Part shown: one piece after another, positions 16,917 through 25,538 of the stretch
Layout: every line of letters starts with the position of its first letter
How positions within the stretch are numbered: position 1 is the first letter of the stretch
Assembly: GCA_020444165.1 (NCBI GenBank)
Contig: JAHLLK010000055.1
Span: forward strand, 1 to 40,318
From: Deltaproteobacteria bacterium
GTDB lineage: Bacteria; Desulfobacterota; Desulfarculia; Desulfarculales; Desulfarculaceae
DNA length: 40,318 nucleotides
Direction: 5' to 3'
The notes under the pieces: generated by a model
The model's input: only the letters and a program-made list of their open reading frames with translations
Databases searched by the model: none
Told to the model about the DNA's origin: nothing
Position numbers and translations under genes: made by a program

Positions 16917-17278
16917 GGGCGGGCCTCGCCGGCCGCCCGTCTGGGCTCCAGACGGGCAAAACCGCGGGCCAAGTCCTGGGCCAGGGTGGGGGCCGCGGCC
17001 GCGCCGGGGCGGAAGATGACCACCAGGTCCAAGCTCAGGCCCCGCCGGGCACTCCAGCGCCGGAAACACTCCCGGGCCAGGCGCTTGACGCGATTGCGCG
17101 CCACCGCGGGGCCGGTTTTCCGGCTGGCGGTGACGCCCAAACGCGCATGGCCCAGTCCATTGGACGTGTAGGCTATGGTGAAATGCTGGCTGCCCACCCG
17201 GCGGCCCGTTCTCTGGGTGTGGAGATACTCCAACCGCTTGCGGAGCCGGTCCTTCTGGGGGAAAGACTGCTCCTCCAC
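16913..17278 (-). CDS. rnpA: Ribonuclease P protein component
   Basis: The protein subunit that helps RNase P RNA process the 5' ends of tRNA precursors. The 121 residues include FPQKDRLRKRLEYLH at the N-terminus, the LGVTASRKTGPAVARNRVKRLARECFRR block carrying the RNR signature (61-66), and LDLVVIFRPGA. The start is a GTG (VEEQSFP) 16 bp after the rpmH stop; no strong ribosome site is visible, so it may rely on coupling with rpmH. The C-terminal end overlaps yidD. Confidence 0.95.
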   Translation of the reverse strand: MEEQSFPQKDRLRKRLEYLHTQRTGRRVGSQHFTIAYTSNGLGHARLGVTASRKTGPAVARNRVKRLARECFRRWSARRGLSLDLVVIFRPGAAAAPTLAQDLARGFARLEPRRAAGEARP

Positions 17279-17294
17279 CCGTTGCCGGCCCGGC

Positions 17295-17429
17295 CTACAG
17301 GGCCAGCCGCTGACGACCTTTGGCGCGGCGGCGGCGGATCACGGCGCGGCCGCCCCGGGTGCGGCTGCGGACCAGGAAGCCGTGGGTGCGGTTTCGCTTG
17401 GTATTGCTGGGCTGGAAGGTTCTTTTCAT
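17295..17429 (-). CDS. rpmH: 50S ribosomal protein L34
   Basis: 44 residues, the normal size, with [18 protein letters not shown] at the start and [17 protein letters not shown] at the end. The ATG has AAGGAA at 8 nt. It is the first gene of the rpmH-rnpA-yidD-yidC-jag-mnmE-rsmG operon. In many bacteria dnaA is divergent from it; here mreB occupies that side. Confidence 0.97.
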   Translation of the reverse strand: MKRTFQPSNTKRNRTHGFLVRSRTRGGRAVIRRRRAKGRQRLAL

Positions 17430-17566
17430 GGTCCGGTTCCTTTCACGATGTGGTGAAGGGGATGCTTGGCCAGATAATAGGGCGCGGCGAAAACCGCGCA
17501 GTCCCCTTGGGGCGCACCCCGGTCGGTACGGAAGTGTGCACAGCGGGTGGCCCGGCAAAGGTAGAA

Positions 17567-17594
17567 ATTAAACATACGGTGGGCTAACTGTCAA
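17567..17594 (-). promoter_or_regulatory. Strong sigma-70-type promoter of the rpmH operon
   Basis: On the minus strand: perfect TTGACA, 16 bp, TTTAAT (5 of 6). It sits in a local AT-rich patch. Transcription would start near 17560, leaving a leader of about 130 nt before rpmH. It is the best promoter match upstream of this seven-gene run. Confidence 0.75.
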
Positions 17595-18902
<1,308 letters not shown>

Positions 18903-18944
18903 CCCGGGCGCGGCTGGAGCCGCGTCTTTGGCCGAAGGCGTTCA

Positions 18945-19769
18945 TTGGGCTTTTTCCAACGTTTCCGCTTTCCCCTCCTGGTGGGTTTCATCCTGGTGGG
19001 GGCGCTGGCTTTCTTCTCGTTCAGCGCGGGGGGGGCTTCCGGCACCCTCGCGGGCCGCTATCTCATGGAAATCGTGGGTCCGGTGCAGAAGGCGGTGACC
19101 GCCTTGGGCCGAGGTGCGGACCGCATCTGGGTCACCTATTTCGCCTTGGTGCAGGCGGCCCGGGAAAACCAGCAGCTGGTGAAGAAGGTGGACGCCATGC
19201 GCCAGGAACTGGCCGACATGGAGGAATACCGCCTGGAGAACCACCGGTTGAGGAACCTCTTGGGCCTGGACGTGCGGGTGAAGTTCCCGGTGGTGGCGGC
19301 TCAGGTGGTGGGCACCGACCCCACCGGCCATTTCCGCACCGTGATCATCGACCGGGGCACCGCCGGTGGCGTGGAAAACGTCATGCCGGTCATCGCCGCC
19401 TCGGGGGTGGTGGGCCGGGTGGTTTGGTCCAGCCCCCACTACGCCAAGGTGCTCCTCTTGACCGACCCCAACTCCGGGGTGGACGTCATGGTGCAGCGGA
19501 GCCGGGCCCAGGGGGTGGTGGAAGGCATGGGCGACGGCCGGCTGCGGCTGAAATACGTGCTCCACTCCGATGACGTGGTGCCGGGAGACCGCCTGGTCAC
19601 CAGCGGCGGGGCCGGGGTTTTTCCCCGGGGACTCTTGGTGGGCACCGTGCGCACTGTGCATCCGCAGGGTCGGAGGGTATTCTTGGAGGTGGAAGCCGAA
19701 CCCAGCGTGGATTTCTCCCGCCTGGAGGAGGTCATGGTCATCGCCCACAAGCGCCGCCTGGAGGAATAG
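18945..19769 (+). CDS. mreC: Rod-shape-determining protein MreC
   Basis: A bitopic periplasmic scaffold of the elongasome that activates PBP2. The 274 residues include a membrane anchor (~8-28), a coiled coil (~65-105, with ARENQQLVKKVDAMRQELADME), then paired beta domains with VVAAQVVGTDPTGHFRTVIIDRG, GVVGRVVWSSPHYAKVLLLTDPNSGVDV and GDRLVTSGGAGVFPRGLLVGTV. The start is a TTG with AAGG at 7 nt, 42 bp after mreB; no in-frame ATG lies near the true N-terminus. It is separated from mreD by 514 bp that hold repeat copy B. Confidence 0.94.
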   Translation: MGFFQRFRFPLLVGFILVGALAFFSFSAGGASGTLAGRYLMEIVGPVQKAVTALGRGADRIWVTYFALVQAARENQQLVKKVDAMRQELADMEEYRLENHRLRNLLGLDVRVKFPVVAAQVVGTDPTGHFRTVIIDRGTAGGVENVMPVIAASGVVGRVVWSSPHYAKVLLLTDPNSGVDVMVQRSRAQGVVEGMGDGRLRLKYVLHSDDVVPGDRLVTSGGAGVFPRGLLVGTVRTVHPQGRRVFLEVEAEPSVDFSRLEEVMVIAHKRRLEE

Positions 19770-20050
19770 CCCGGCCATTTCCAGCAGACCGGGCGTCCGG
19801 CTGCGCCAGATGCCCGCCGGGAGCGCCCGGGACAGCGCTCCAACCTCGCCGTAGCCTGGGCTGCGCTACCGGTTGCCGCTGGTCCGTCGCCTTGCCGGCC
19901 GCCATCTGACTGGGCCGGTCCAGGCCCCAAAACGTCACCTGAATGATCAGGAGACCTTAATTGAGGCCATTGCATGGTGAAACACATAAAACGTGTTGAT
20001 ATTATGCCAAAAATGGCTGTGAAACATGATCACGGCGGGCAATGGCCGAT
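19770..20050. other. mreC-mreD gap, first part
   Basis: 281 bp without a credible gene. It includes a small hairpin AACAC..GTGTT near 19985 and a locally AT-rich patch (19960-20020), unlike the flanking sequence. The remainder of the gap is repeat copy B. Confidence 0.4.
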
Positions 20051-20203
20051 GCGGGCCAACGATGGCCCGCCAAATTGCACGCTTCAAAAAGCTTGCAATT
20101 TGCGAGGCTTGGCAAAACCCGGGCCCCCGGCAAGCTCTGCTTGCTGGGGTGGAGTCACGTTTTTGCCAAGCCGACATTGCACGGGGCAGGACGCCCCGTG
20201 CAA
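20051..20203. repeat. Multi-hairpin intergenic element (family copy B) between mreC and mreD
   Basis: Four consecutive perfect inverted repeats: GCGGGCCA/TGGCCCGC (20051-20058, 20063-20070); CAAATTGCA/TGCAATTTG (20071-20079, 20094-20102), extended internally by GCTT/AAGC; GGCTTGGCAAAA/TTTTGCCAAGCC (20106-20117, 20161-20172), enclosing a further CAAGC/GCTTG stem; and TTGCACGGGGC/GCCCCGTGCAA (20177-20187, 20193-20203) with loop AGGAC. Order and spacing match copies A and C. No coding capacity. Confidence 0.8.
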
Positions 20204-20283
20204 GGCTCTCTAATTGCAAGACCAAGCCAAATTCGAGGAGCGCAGCTTGCACCGCCCACCCCTCATGAAACATCCGGTCTAGC

Positions 20284-20832
20284 TTGCCGGGGTCCAAACG
20301 CCAGGCGAGCTGTTGGCCCCGCCTGTTCGCCACGGTGCTCACGGGGTTTTTCCTGGTGGTTCTCTCCACCACGGTGTTCAGCTGGTGGGCCGTGGGCCCC
20401 CTGAAGCTGGAGCCCCTGGTGGTGGTGATGGTCTCGGCCGGCTTCAACCTGCCCTTGGCGCCGGGCGCCATCGCCGTGGCCTTTCTGGGCTATTTGGCCG
20501 ATATGGTCTCCGGCGGGGTCATGGGCTTGCAGATGGCCGCCTACCTGGCGGTTTTTTGCCTGTGCGCCGTGGCCGAGCGCAAGCTGGAGATCAACTCCTG
20601 GCCTTTTCAGATGGGCTCGGTGGGCCTGATGACCATGCTGCAGCAGGCCCTGGTGGTGGGCGGGTTGATGCTGGTGCGGCGGGACCATCTCCTGCCGCCC
20701 AACCTGCCCTGGGTGCTGTTGGCCCAGGCGGTGCTCAACGCGCTGACCGCGCCCCTGTTCTTCGCCATGCTGGAGACTATGGTGCGCCTGTTGGGCCGGC
20801 TCTGGCCCCAGACCAAAAGGAAAGCGGCGTGA
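20284..20832 (+). CDS. mreD: Rod-shape-determining membrane protein MreD
   Basis: A 182-residue polytopic inner-membrane protein with five or six hydrophobic helices, in the position expected for MreD. Examples are LFATVLTGFFLVVLSTTVFSWW, PLVVVMVSAGFNLPLAPGAIAVAFLGYLADMVSG and the C-terminal LLAQAVLNALTAPLFFAMLETMV. The family is poorly conserved, so the call rests on topology, size, the central GYLADMVSGG segment and context. The start is uncertain: a TTG with no ribosome site is the furthest upstream choice, because a stop lies 18 bp before it; a GTG at 20335 is possible but would cut into the first helix. The nearby repeat may have displaced the original 5' signals. It ends overlapping mrdA (GTGA). 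Confidence 0.82.
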   Translation: MPGSKRQASCWPRLFATVLTGFFLVVLSTTVFSWWAVGPLKLEPLVVVMVSAGFNLPLAPGAIAVAFLGYLADMVSGGVMGLQMAAYLAVFCLCAVAERKLEINSWPFQMGSVGLMTMLQQALVVGGLMLVRRDHLLPPNLPWVLLAQAVLNALTAPLFFAMLETMVRLLGRLWPQTKRKAA

Positions 20833-22883
20833 GACGGAAAAAAACATTCTTCTTCAAGAAAAAGAAGAAGCCCCCGGTGAAGCCGCCCCGGGGCGCTCTG
20901 GAGCCGGCCGAGAGCCCGGAGGTCCGGGCTTCGCTGAAGGCCGCCGTGGTCGTGGTCTGCCTCTGCTTCCTGGTCCTCATCGGCCGCCTGTGGTACTTGC
21001 AGCTATTGCAGGGCGAGCATTTCCGCAGCCTCTCCGAGAACAACCGCATCCGCCTGGTGGATATCCCCCCCAGCCGCGGGCTCATTTTCGACACCAAGGG
21101 CCGGCTTTTGGCCGACAACCGCCCGGCCTTCACCCTGGCGGTGATTCCCGAGGACGTGGACAACTGGCCCCGCCTCACCCGGCGCCTGGAGCACCTGGTG
21201 GGGGTCACCCCGGAGGAGATGCAGCGGGCCCGGGAGTCGTCCGAGGGCGGGCAGCCCTTCAAGCCGGTGCGGATCCGCTCCCACCTGGACCGCCACCAGT
21301 TGGCCGTGTTGGAGACCTTCCGCTACGAGCTGCCCGGGGTCAAGGTTCTGGTGGAGTACCGCCGGGCCTATCTGGCCGCCCTGGAGACGGCCCACGCCGT
21401 GGGTTACCTGGGCGAAATCAACAAGGAGGAGCTGGAGGCCGCGCCCAAGAGCGCCTACCGCATGGGCGACTTCGTGGGCCGCTACGGCCTGGAGCGCAGC
21501 CGGGAGCGGGTGTTGCACGGCCGCCGCGGGGCCCGCCAGGTGGAAGTGGACGCCATGGGCCGCGAGCTGACCCTCCTGGAGGAGATCCCCCCCGAGCCCG
21601 GGGCCAACTTGATCCTGACCCTGAACCTGGACCTGCAACAGGCCGCGGCCAAGGCCCTGGAGGGCCAAGCCGGGGCGGTGGTGGCCCTGAACCCCCAGAA
21701 CGGCCAGGTCTATTGCCTCTACTCCGCGCCCAGCTTTGACCAGAACACCTTCATCACCGGCATGACCGACGCCCAGTGGAAGGAGCTCTCCACCAACGAG
21801 CGCCATCCCCTGAAGGACCGGGCCATCAGCGGCATGTACCCCCCCGGCTCCACCTACAAGATCGTCACGGCAGCCGCCGGGCTGGGCGAAAAGGTCATTA
21901 CCCCCGCCCAGACCATTTTCTGCGGCGGGCAGATAAGCCTGGGCCGCCGCTCCTACAAATGCTGGGCCGTGAAAAAGGGCGGTCACGGCTCCACCGAGCT
22001 GCACAAGGCCATCCGGGAATCCTGTGACGTGTACTTCTACCGGGTGGGCCAGCGCGTGGGAGTGGACCGCCTGGCCCAGTATGCGGGTTATTTCGGCCTG
22101 GGCAAGAAGACCGGCATCCCCCTGCCTCACGAGTCCGTGGGCCTGGTGCCCACCAGCGATTGGAAGCGCAAGCGCTTTGGGGAGCCGTGGCAGGAGGGCG
22201 AGACCTTCTCCATCGCCATCGGCCAGGGCTTCAACCTGGCGACCCCCCTGCAACTGGCCCGCATGGTGGCCGTGGTGGCCAACCGGGGCATGCTGGTCAC
22301 CCCCACCCTGGTCAAGGCGGTGGTGCCGGCCGACGGCTCCGGGCCCATCCCCGAGTCCGAGGCCATCATGACCAAGGTCCCCATCGACCCGGGCATCCTG
22401 GACCAGATCGCCTCGGGCCTGGTGGCGGTGTGCAACGAGCCCCACGGCACCGGCAGCCTGGCCCGCCTGAAGCAGTACACCGTGGCCGGCAAGACCGGCA
22501 CGGCCCAGGTGGTGGGCCTCAAGGTGGAAAAGGGCTTTGGCCGGGCCTCCGAGGTTCCCTGGAAGTACCGCGACCACGCCCTGTTCGTGGCCTACGCCCC
22601 GGCTGAGAATCCCACCATCGCCCTGGCCGTGGTGGTGGAACACGGCGGGCACGGCGGTTCGGCGGCCGGCCCGGTGGCGGCCCAGGTCCTCCGGGCCTAC
22701 TTCGGCCTGCCCGACCCGGCCGAGGAAGCGGCCGCCAAAAAGGCCGCCGCGGAGGCTGCGGCCGCGGCTTCCGCCGCCGCCACCGCGGCCCACAAGAAGA
22801 ACAAAAAGAAAAGGGCCCCGGCCGCCCCGCCCGTCGTCGCGCCCGCGTCCCCCGCGGCGGATAATGGGGTGGACGGTGATTGA
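20829..22883 (+). CDS. mrdA: Penicillin-binding protein 2 (elongation transpeptidase)
   Basis: The class B transpeptidase of rod elongation, partner of RodA. The 684 residues start at a GTG overlapping the mreD stop, with AAGGA at 8 nt. A very basic cytoplasmic head (RRKKTFFFKKKKK) is followed by a membrane anchor around 40-58. The dimerisation region includes PPSRGLIFDTKGRLLADN. The transpeptidase motifs are STYK (Ser341-Lys344), SCD (398-400, the SxN position) and KTGTAQ (from Lys555). The C-terminus carries a low-complexity Ala/Lys/Pro tail of about 55 residues. The mreD-mrdA-rodA overlaps suggest coupled translation. Confidence 0.96.
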   Translation: MRRKKTFFFKKKKKPPVKPPRGALEPAESPEVRASLKAAVVVVCLCFLVLIGRLWYLQLLQGEHFRSLSENNRIRLVDIPPSRGLIFDTKGRLLADNRPAFTLAVIPEDVDNWPRLTRRLEHLVGVTPEEMQRARESSEGGQPFKPVRIRSHLDRHQLAVLETFRYELPGVKVLVEYRRAYLAALETAHAVGYLGEINKEELEAAPKSAYRMGDFVGRYGLERSRERVLHGRRGARQVEVDAMGRELTLLEEIPPEPGANLILTLNLDLQQAAAKALEGQAGAVVALNPQNGQVYCLYSAPSFDQNTFITGMTDAQWKELSTNERHPLKDRAISGMYPPGSTYKIVTAAAGLGEKVITPAQTIFCGGQISLGRRSYKCWAVKKGGHGSTELHKAIRESCDVYFYRVGQRVGVDRLAQYAGYFGLGKKTGIPLPHESVGLVPTSDWKRKRFGEPWQEGETFSIAIGQGFNLATPLQLARMVAVVANRGMLVTPTLVKAVVPADGSGPIPESEAIMTKVPIDPGILDQIASGLVAVCNEPHGTGSLARLKQYTVAGKTGTAQVVGLKVEKGFGRASEVPWKYRDHALFVAYAPAENPTIALAVVVEHGGHGGSAAGPVAAQVLRAYFGLPDPAEEAAAKKAAAEAAAAASAAATAAHKKNKKKRAPAAPPVVAPASPAADNGVDGD

Positions 22884-23985
22884 TCGCCGCCTGGTAACCA
22901 ACTTCGACTGGCTCCTTTTGGCCCTGGTCATGGCGGTCACGGCCTGCGGGGTGATCAACCTCTACAGCGCCGCCGGCAGCTTCAGTCAGGGGGGACCCCC
23001 GGTTTTCTTGAAGCAGATCTACTGGTTCGGTTTGGGCCTGGCCGCCATGCTCGCCGTGGCCGCCGTGGGTTACCAGCGCCTGTGCAACCTCGCGTTGCCG
23101 CTTTATGGCCTGGTGGTGGTGCTGTTGGCCGCGGTGCTCTTGTTCGGCAAGGTGGTGGGCGGCAGCCAGCGTTGGCTGGCCCTGGGGCCCCTGGTGCTGC
23201 AGCCCAGCGAGCTGGCCCGCCTGGCCCTGATCCTGATTCTGGCCCGGCATTTCCAGCGCCGGGACATGGTGGGGGCCTACAAGCTGCGGCAGCTCTGGCT
23301 GCCCCTGGCCCTGGTGGTGTTGCCGGTGCTCCTGGTTCTGAAGCAGCCCGACCTGGGCACCTCCCTGCTGCTCCTGATCGTCTCGGCCAGTGTTATCCTG
23401 GTCAATGGCGTGAGGCTCACTTCCCTGGCCATCGCGGTCAGCTCGGTGCTGCTGGTGCTGCCGGTGGGTTGGCGCTTCATGAAGGACTACCAGAAGCGCC
23501 GCATCTTCAGTTTTCTGGACCCTGATGCCGACCCCCTGGGCGCGGCCTACCACCTGATCCAGTCCAAGATCGCCGTGGGCTCGGGCCAGTTCATGGGCAA
23601 GGGCTTCATGGCCGGCACCCAGAGCCAGCTCCATTTCCTGCCGGAGCAGCACACCGACTTCGCCTTCAGCGTCCTGTCCGAGGAGTGGGGTTTCGTGGGT
23701 TGCGTCTTGGTGATCACCCTGCTCTCGGCCATCGTGTTCCGGGGGCTGTACCACGCCATGAAGGCCAAGGACCGCCAGGGCATGCTGTGCGTGGTGGGAG
23801 CCACGGCCATGATCTTCTGGCCCATGGTCATCAACGTGGGCATGGTGCTGGGGCTGTTCCCGGTGGTGGGCATCCCCCTGCCGTTCATCTCCTACGGCGG
23901 TTCCAGCCTCATCACCACCATGGCCGCCCTGGGCCTGATCCAGGGGGTGGCCATGCGCCGCTTCGTGTTCAACCGCAACAAATGA
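22876..23985 (+). CDS. rodA: Peptidoglycan glycosyltransferase RodA (SEDS family)
   Basis: Polymerises lipid II into glycan strands together with PBP2. 369 residues with about ten membrane helices. Family signatures include FDWLLLALVMAVTACGVINLYSA, GGSQRWLALGPLVLQPSELARLALIL, KQPDLGTSLLLL, QFMGKGFMAGTQSQLHFLPEQHTDFAFSVLSEEWGFVG and FPVVGIPLPFISYGGSSLI, which holds the conserved late segment. The GTG at 22876 gives VIDRRLVTNFDW, matching the usual RodA N-terminus; an ATG 12 bp upstream is an alternative. It overlaps the end of mrdA by 8 bp. Confidence 0.96.
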   Translation: MIDRRLVTNFDWLLLALVMAVTACGVINLYSAAGSFSQGGPPVFLKQIYWFGLGLAAMLAVAAVGYQRLCNLALPLYGLVVVLLAAVLLFGKVVGGSQRWLALGPLVLQPSELARLALILILARHFQRRDMVGAYKLRQLWLPLALVVLPVLLVLKQPDLGTSLLLLIVSASVILVNGVRLTSLAIAVSSVLLVLPVGWRFMKDYQKRRIFSFLDPDADPLGAAYHLIQSKIAVGSGQFMGKGFMAGTQSQLHFLPEQHTDFAFSVLSEEWGFVGCVLVITLLSAIVFRGLYHAMKAKDRQGMLCVVGATAMIFWPMVINVGMVLGLFPVVGIPLPFISYGGSSLITTMAALGLIQGVAMRRFVFNRNK

Positions 23986-24160
23986 TCGGGCTTCTCCGGG
24001 ATATCTAGACGATAATCCAAGACGTTTTGCCGGTAGGCTGCGGGGATGGCCCGGGCGGATCGGTCCGGCTGGCGGCCCGGGTCCGGAGCCTGCGCCCAGG
24101 GACCAGCGAAAATATTTTTGCCCGCCGGGCCGGCCGGGGCAATGTGGGTGGGCCGGTGAC

Positions 24161-24376
24161 CAAACCCGCATAGGCCAAGGCATTCCGGCCGTTCAGCTCC
24201 GGGGCCGGTTATTCCTTCCTGTGAATGAAGCCGGCCCGGCGCCTGAACGGCCCTGCGGCCGGGGCTTGGCGGGGAGTTTTTGTATTGCCGGGGGGGGAGG
24301 GGCGTGCTAATCATGGGTCACCAGAACCGCCGTCCGGCGGGTGGGAATACAAAACGGCGATAGGCCAAGGTGATCC
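24161..24376. repeat. Bactofilin upstream region: direct repeat pair flanking a nested inverted repeat
   Basis: The 459-bp gap 23986-24444 has no gene. ATAGGCCAAGG with related flanks (AAACCCGC- and AAACGGCG- before, ATTCCG and GATCCG after) occurs at 24170 and 24360, 190 bp apart. Between them lies GGCCGTTCAG (24187-24196) paired with CTGAACGGCC (24243-24252), and inside it GGGCCGG/CCGGCCC (24202-24208, 24231-24237). This could be a structured leader or a mobile remnant. I do not recognise a known riboswitch. Confidence 0.5.
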
Positions 24377-24444
24377 GTCAGGCACCCGGGTGCGGCCGGG
24401 CGGAGAGCGGGAGGTCGGCTTTGTTTGGGCGGAGGAGTAAAGAG

Positions 24445-24843
24445 GTGACCAAAAGGAAGCGCGAAGGGGAAGTGACCGTATTCTTGGGGGGTGACAGCCA
24501 GTTGGAAGGTGTGCTCACCTTTCACGGCCAGGCCCGCCTGGATGGCGCCTTCCGGGGCGAGATCAGGGGTGACGGCCTGCTGATGGTGGGTCCGGAAGCC
24601 AAGATCGAGGCTACGGTGGAGGCGGCGGCAGTGGTGGTTTCCGGCTCGGTCAAGGGCGATGTGGTGGCCAGCGAGCGCATCGAGCTCAGGACCCCCGGCC
24701 GGCTCATGGGCAACATCACCGCGCCGCTGGTGGTGATGGACGAAGGGGTGCTCTTCGAGGGCCATTGCCGCATGGCCGATGGGTCGGCCGACGAGCGGGC
24801 GGCCAAGGTACGCCTGATTTCCGAAGGCGGAGCCAAATCCTGA
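24445..24843 (+). CDS. Bactofilin (polymer-forming cytoskeletal protein)
   Basis: A 132-residue protein with a short basic N-terminal tail (TKRKREGE), then a right-handed beta-helix core with the periodic hydrophobic pattern typical of bactofilins: TVFLGGDSQLEGVLTFHGQARLDGAFRGEI, LLMVGPEAKIEATVEAAAVVVSGSVKGDVVASERIEL and GRLMGNITAPLVVMDEGVLFEGHC. Bactofilins form nucleotide-free filaments and often organise cell-wall enzymes, which fits its place after rodA. The GTG at 24445 has GGAGGAG at 7 nt; an upstream TTG/ATG-type extension adds a non-conserved stretch and is rejected. Confidence 0.9.
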   Translation: MTKRKREGEVTVFLGGDSQLEGVLTFHGQARLDGAFRGEIRGDGLLMVGPEAKIEATVEAAAVVVSGSVKGDVVASERIELRTPGRLMGNITAPLVVMDEGVLFEGHCRMADGSADERAAKVRLISEGGAKS

Positions 24844-24871
24844 TTTCCCATCTCTGAATTCTTCCAGCCCA

Positions 24872-24896
24872 GGTCCGGGAGGCCCTCTCCCGGACC
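24872..24896 (+). terminator. Perfect 10-bp hairpin after the bactofilin gene
   Basis: GGTCCGGGAG, loop GCCCT, CTCCCGGACC, 28 bp after the stop. It lacks a T-run on the plus strand (A-rich sequence follows), so it is not a classic intrinsic terminator. It may be a 3'-end stabiliser or a weak terminator. Confidence 0.45.
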
Positions 24897-24909
24897 GCCA
24901 AAAAAAGCT

Positions 24910-24938
24910 TTGACACTGTTTGTGAAATATTGTAGAAG
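24910..24938 (+). promoter_or_regulatory. Sigma-70-type promoter of the ATP synthase operon
   Basis: Perfect TTGACA, 17 bp, TAGAAG (4 of 6), in an AT-rich patch. Transcription would start near 24945, giving a leader of about 160 nt. A short inverted repeat GCTTGT..ACAAGC lies at the very start of the leader. Confidence 0.6.
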
Positions 24939-25103
24939 TTCCAAGCTTGTCAAAATAGTAACAAGCGCCGGGACACAGGACCGGTGCGGCCTGGCGGGTG
25001 GAAGCCGGTGCGCGAAGCGGGGTGTTGTGGGTCCCCCTTGAGGCGGCCGGTGGATATTCGCCTTTTATGGGCTGTCTACACAGCGTAGGGGAGCGGAAGC
25101 TTT

Positions 25104-25538
25104 ATGGTCAGTATCGATATAGATGTCTCCCTATTCTTCCAGATGGCCAATTTCCTTATCCTTATGGTGGCTCTCAACTACCTCCTCTACAAGCCCATCC
25201 GGGGGATCATCCGGGAGCGGGCCGCCAAGATCGCTGCGCTGGGTTCGGACATTGCTTCCACCGAGGAAGGCGCCCAGGCCAAGGAGCGTGAGATGGAGAG
25301 GGAGCTGGCCGAGGCCCGCCGCCAAGGGGCGGCTGCCCGCGATGAAATGAAGGGCGAGGGACACCAGCGGGAGCGGGAAATTATCGACGCGGCCACCGCC
25401 GAAATGGGCCGGGCCGTGGAAGAGGTCAGGAGCCAAATCCAAGCCGATCTGGGCCGCGCCCGCGACGAACTCAAGTCCCAGGTGCAGGTTTTCGGTCAGG
25501 ATCTGGCCCAGAAACTTCTGGGAAGGAGCATCCAGTAA
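25104..25538 (+). CDS. atpF': ATP synthase subunit b'
   Basis: One of two b-type stator stalk subunits. 144 residues: a single N-terminal membrane helix (FFQMANFLILMVALNYLLYKPI), then a long charged coiled coil ending in LAQKLLGRSIQ. A b' subunit alongside a separate b is typical of Desulfobacterota, cyanobacteria and alphaproteobacteria. It is the first gene of the F1/stator operon; its TAA shares a base with the atpF ATG (TAATG). Confidence 0.9.
   Translation: MVSIDIDVSLFFQMANFLILMVALNYLLYKPIRGIIRERAAKIAALGSDIASTEEGAQAKEREMERELAEARRQGAAARDEMKGEGHQREREIIDAATAEMGRAVEEVRSQIQADLGRARDELKSQVQVFGQDLAQKLLGRSIQ

Noticed and set aside
21003..24183. Long antisense frames over mrdA and rodA
   Set aside because: Gly/His/Arg-rich shadows with no start signals; the sense genes have all catalytic motifs.
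24330..24440. A cyclic-di-GMP (GEMM-type) riboswitch before the bactofilin gene
   Set aside because: The conserved GEMM core segments (such as GGGACGCAAAGCC) are absent; only a general stem-loop pattern remains.
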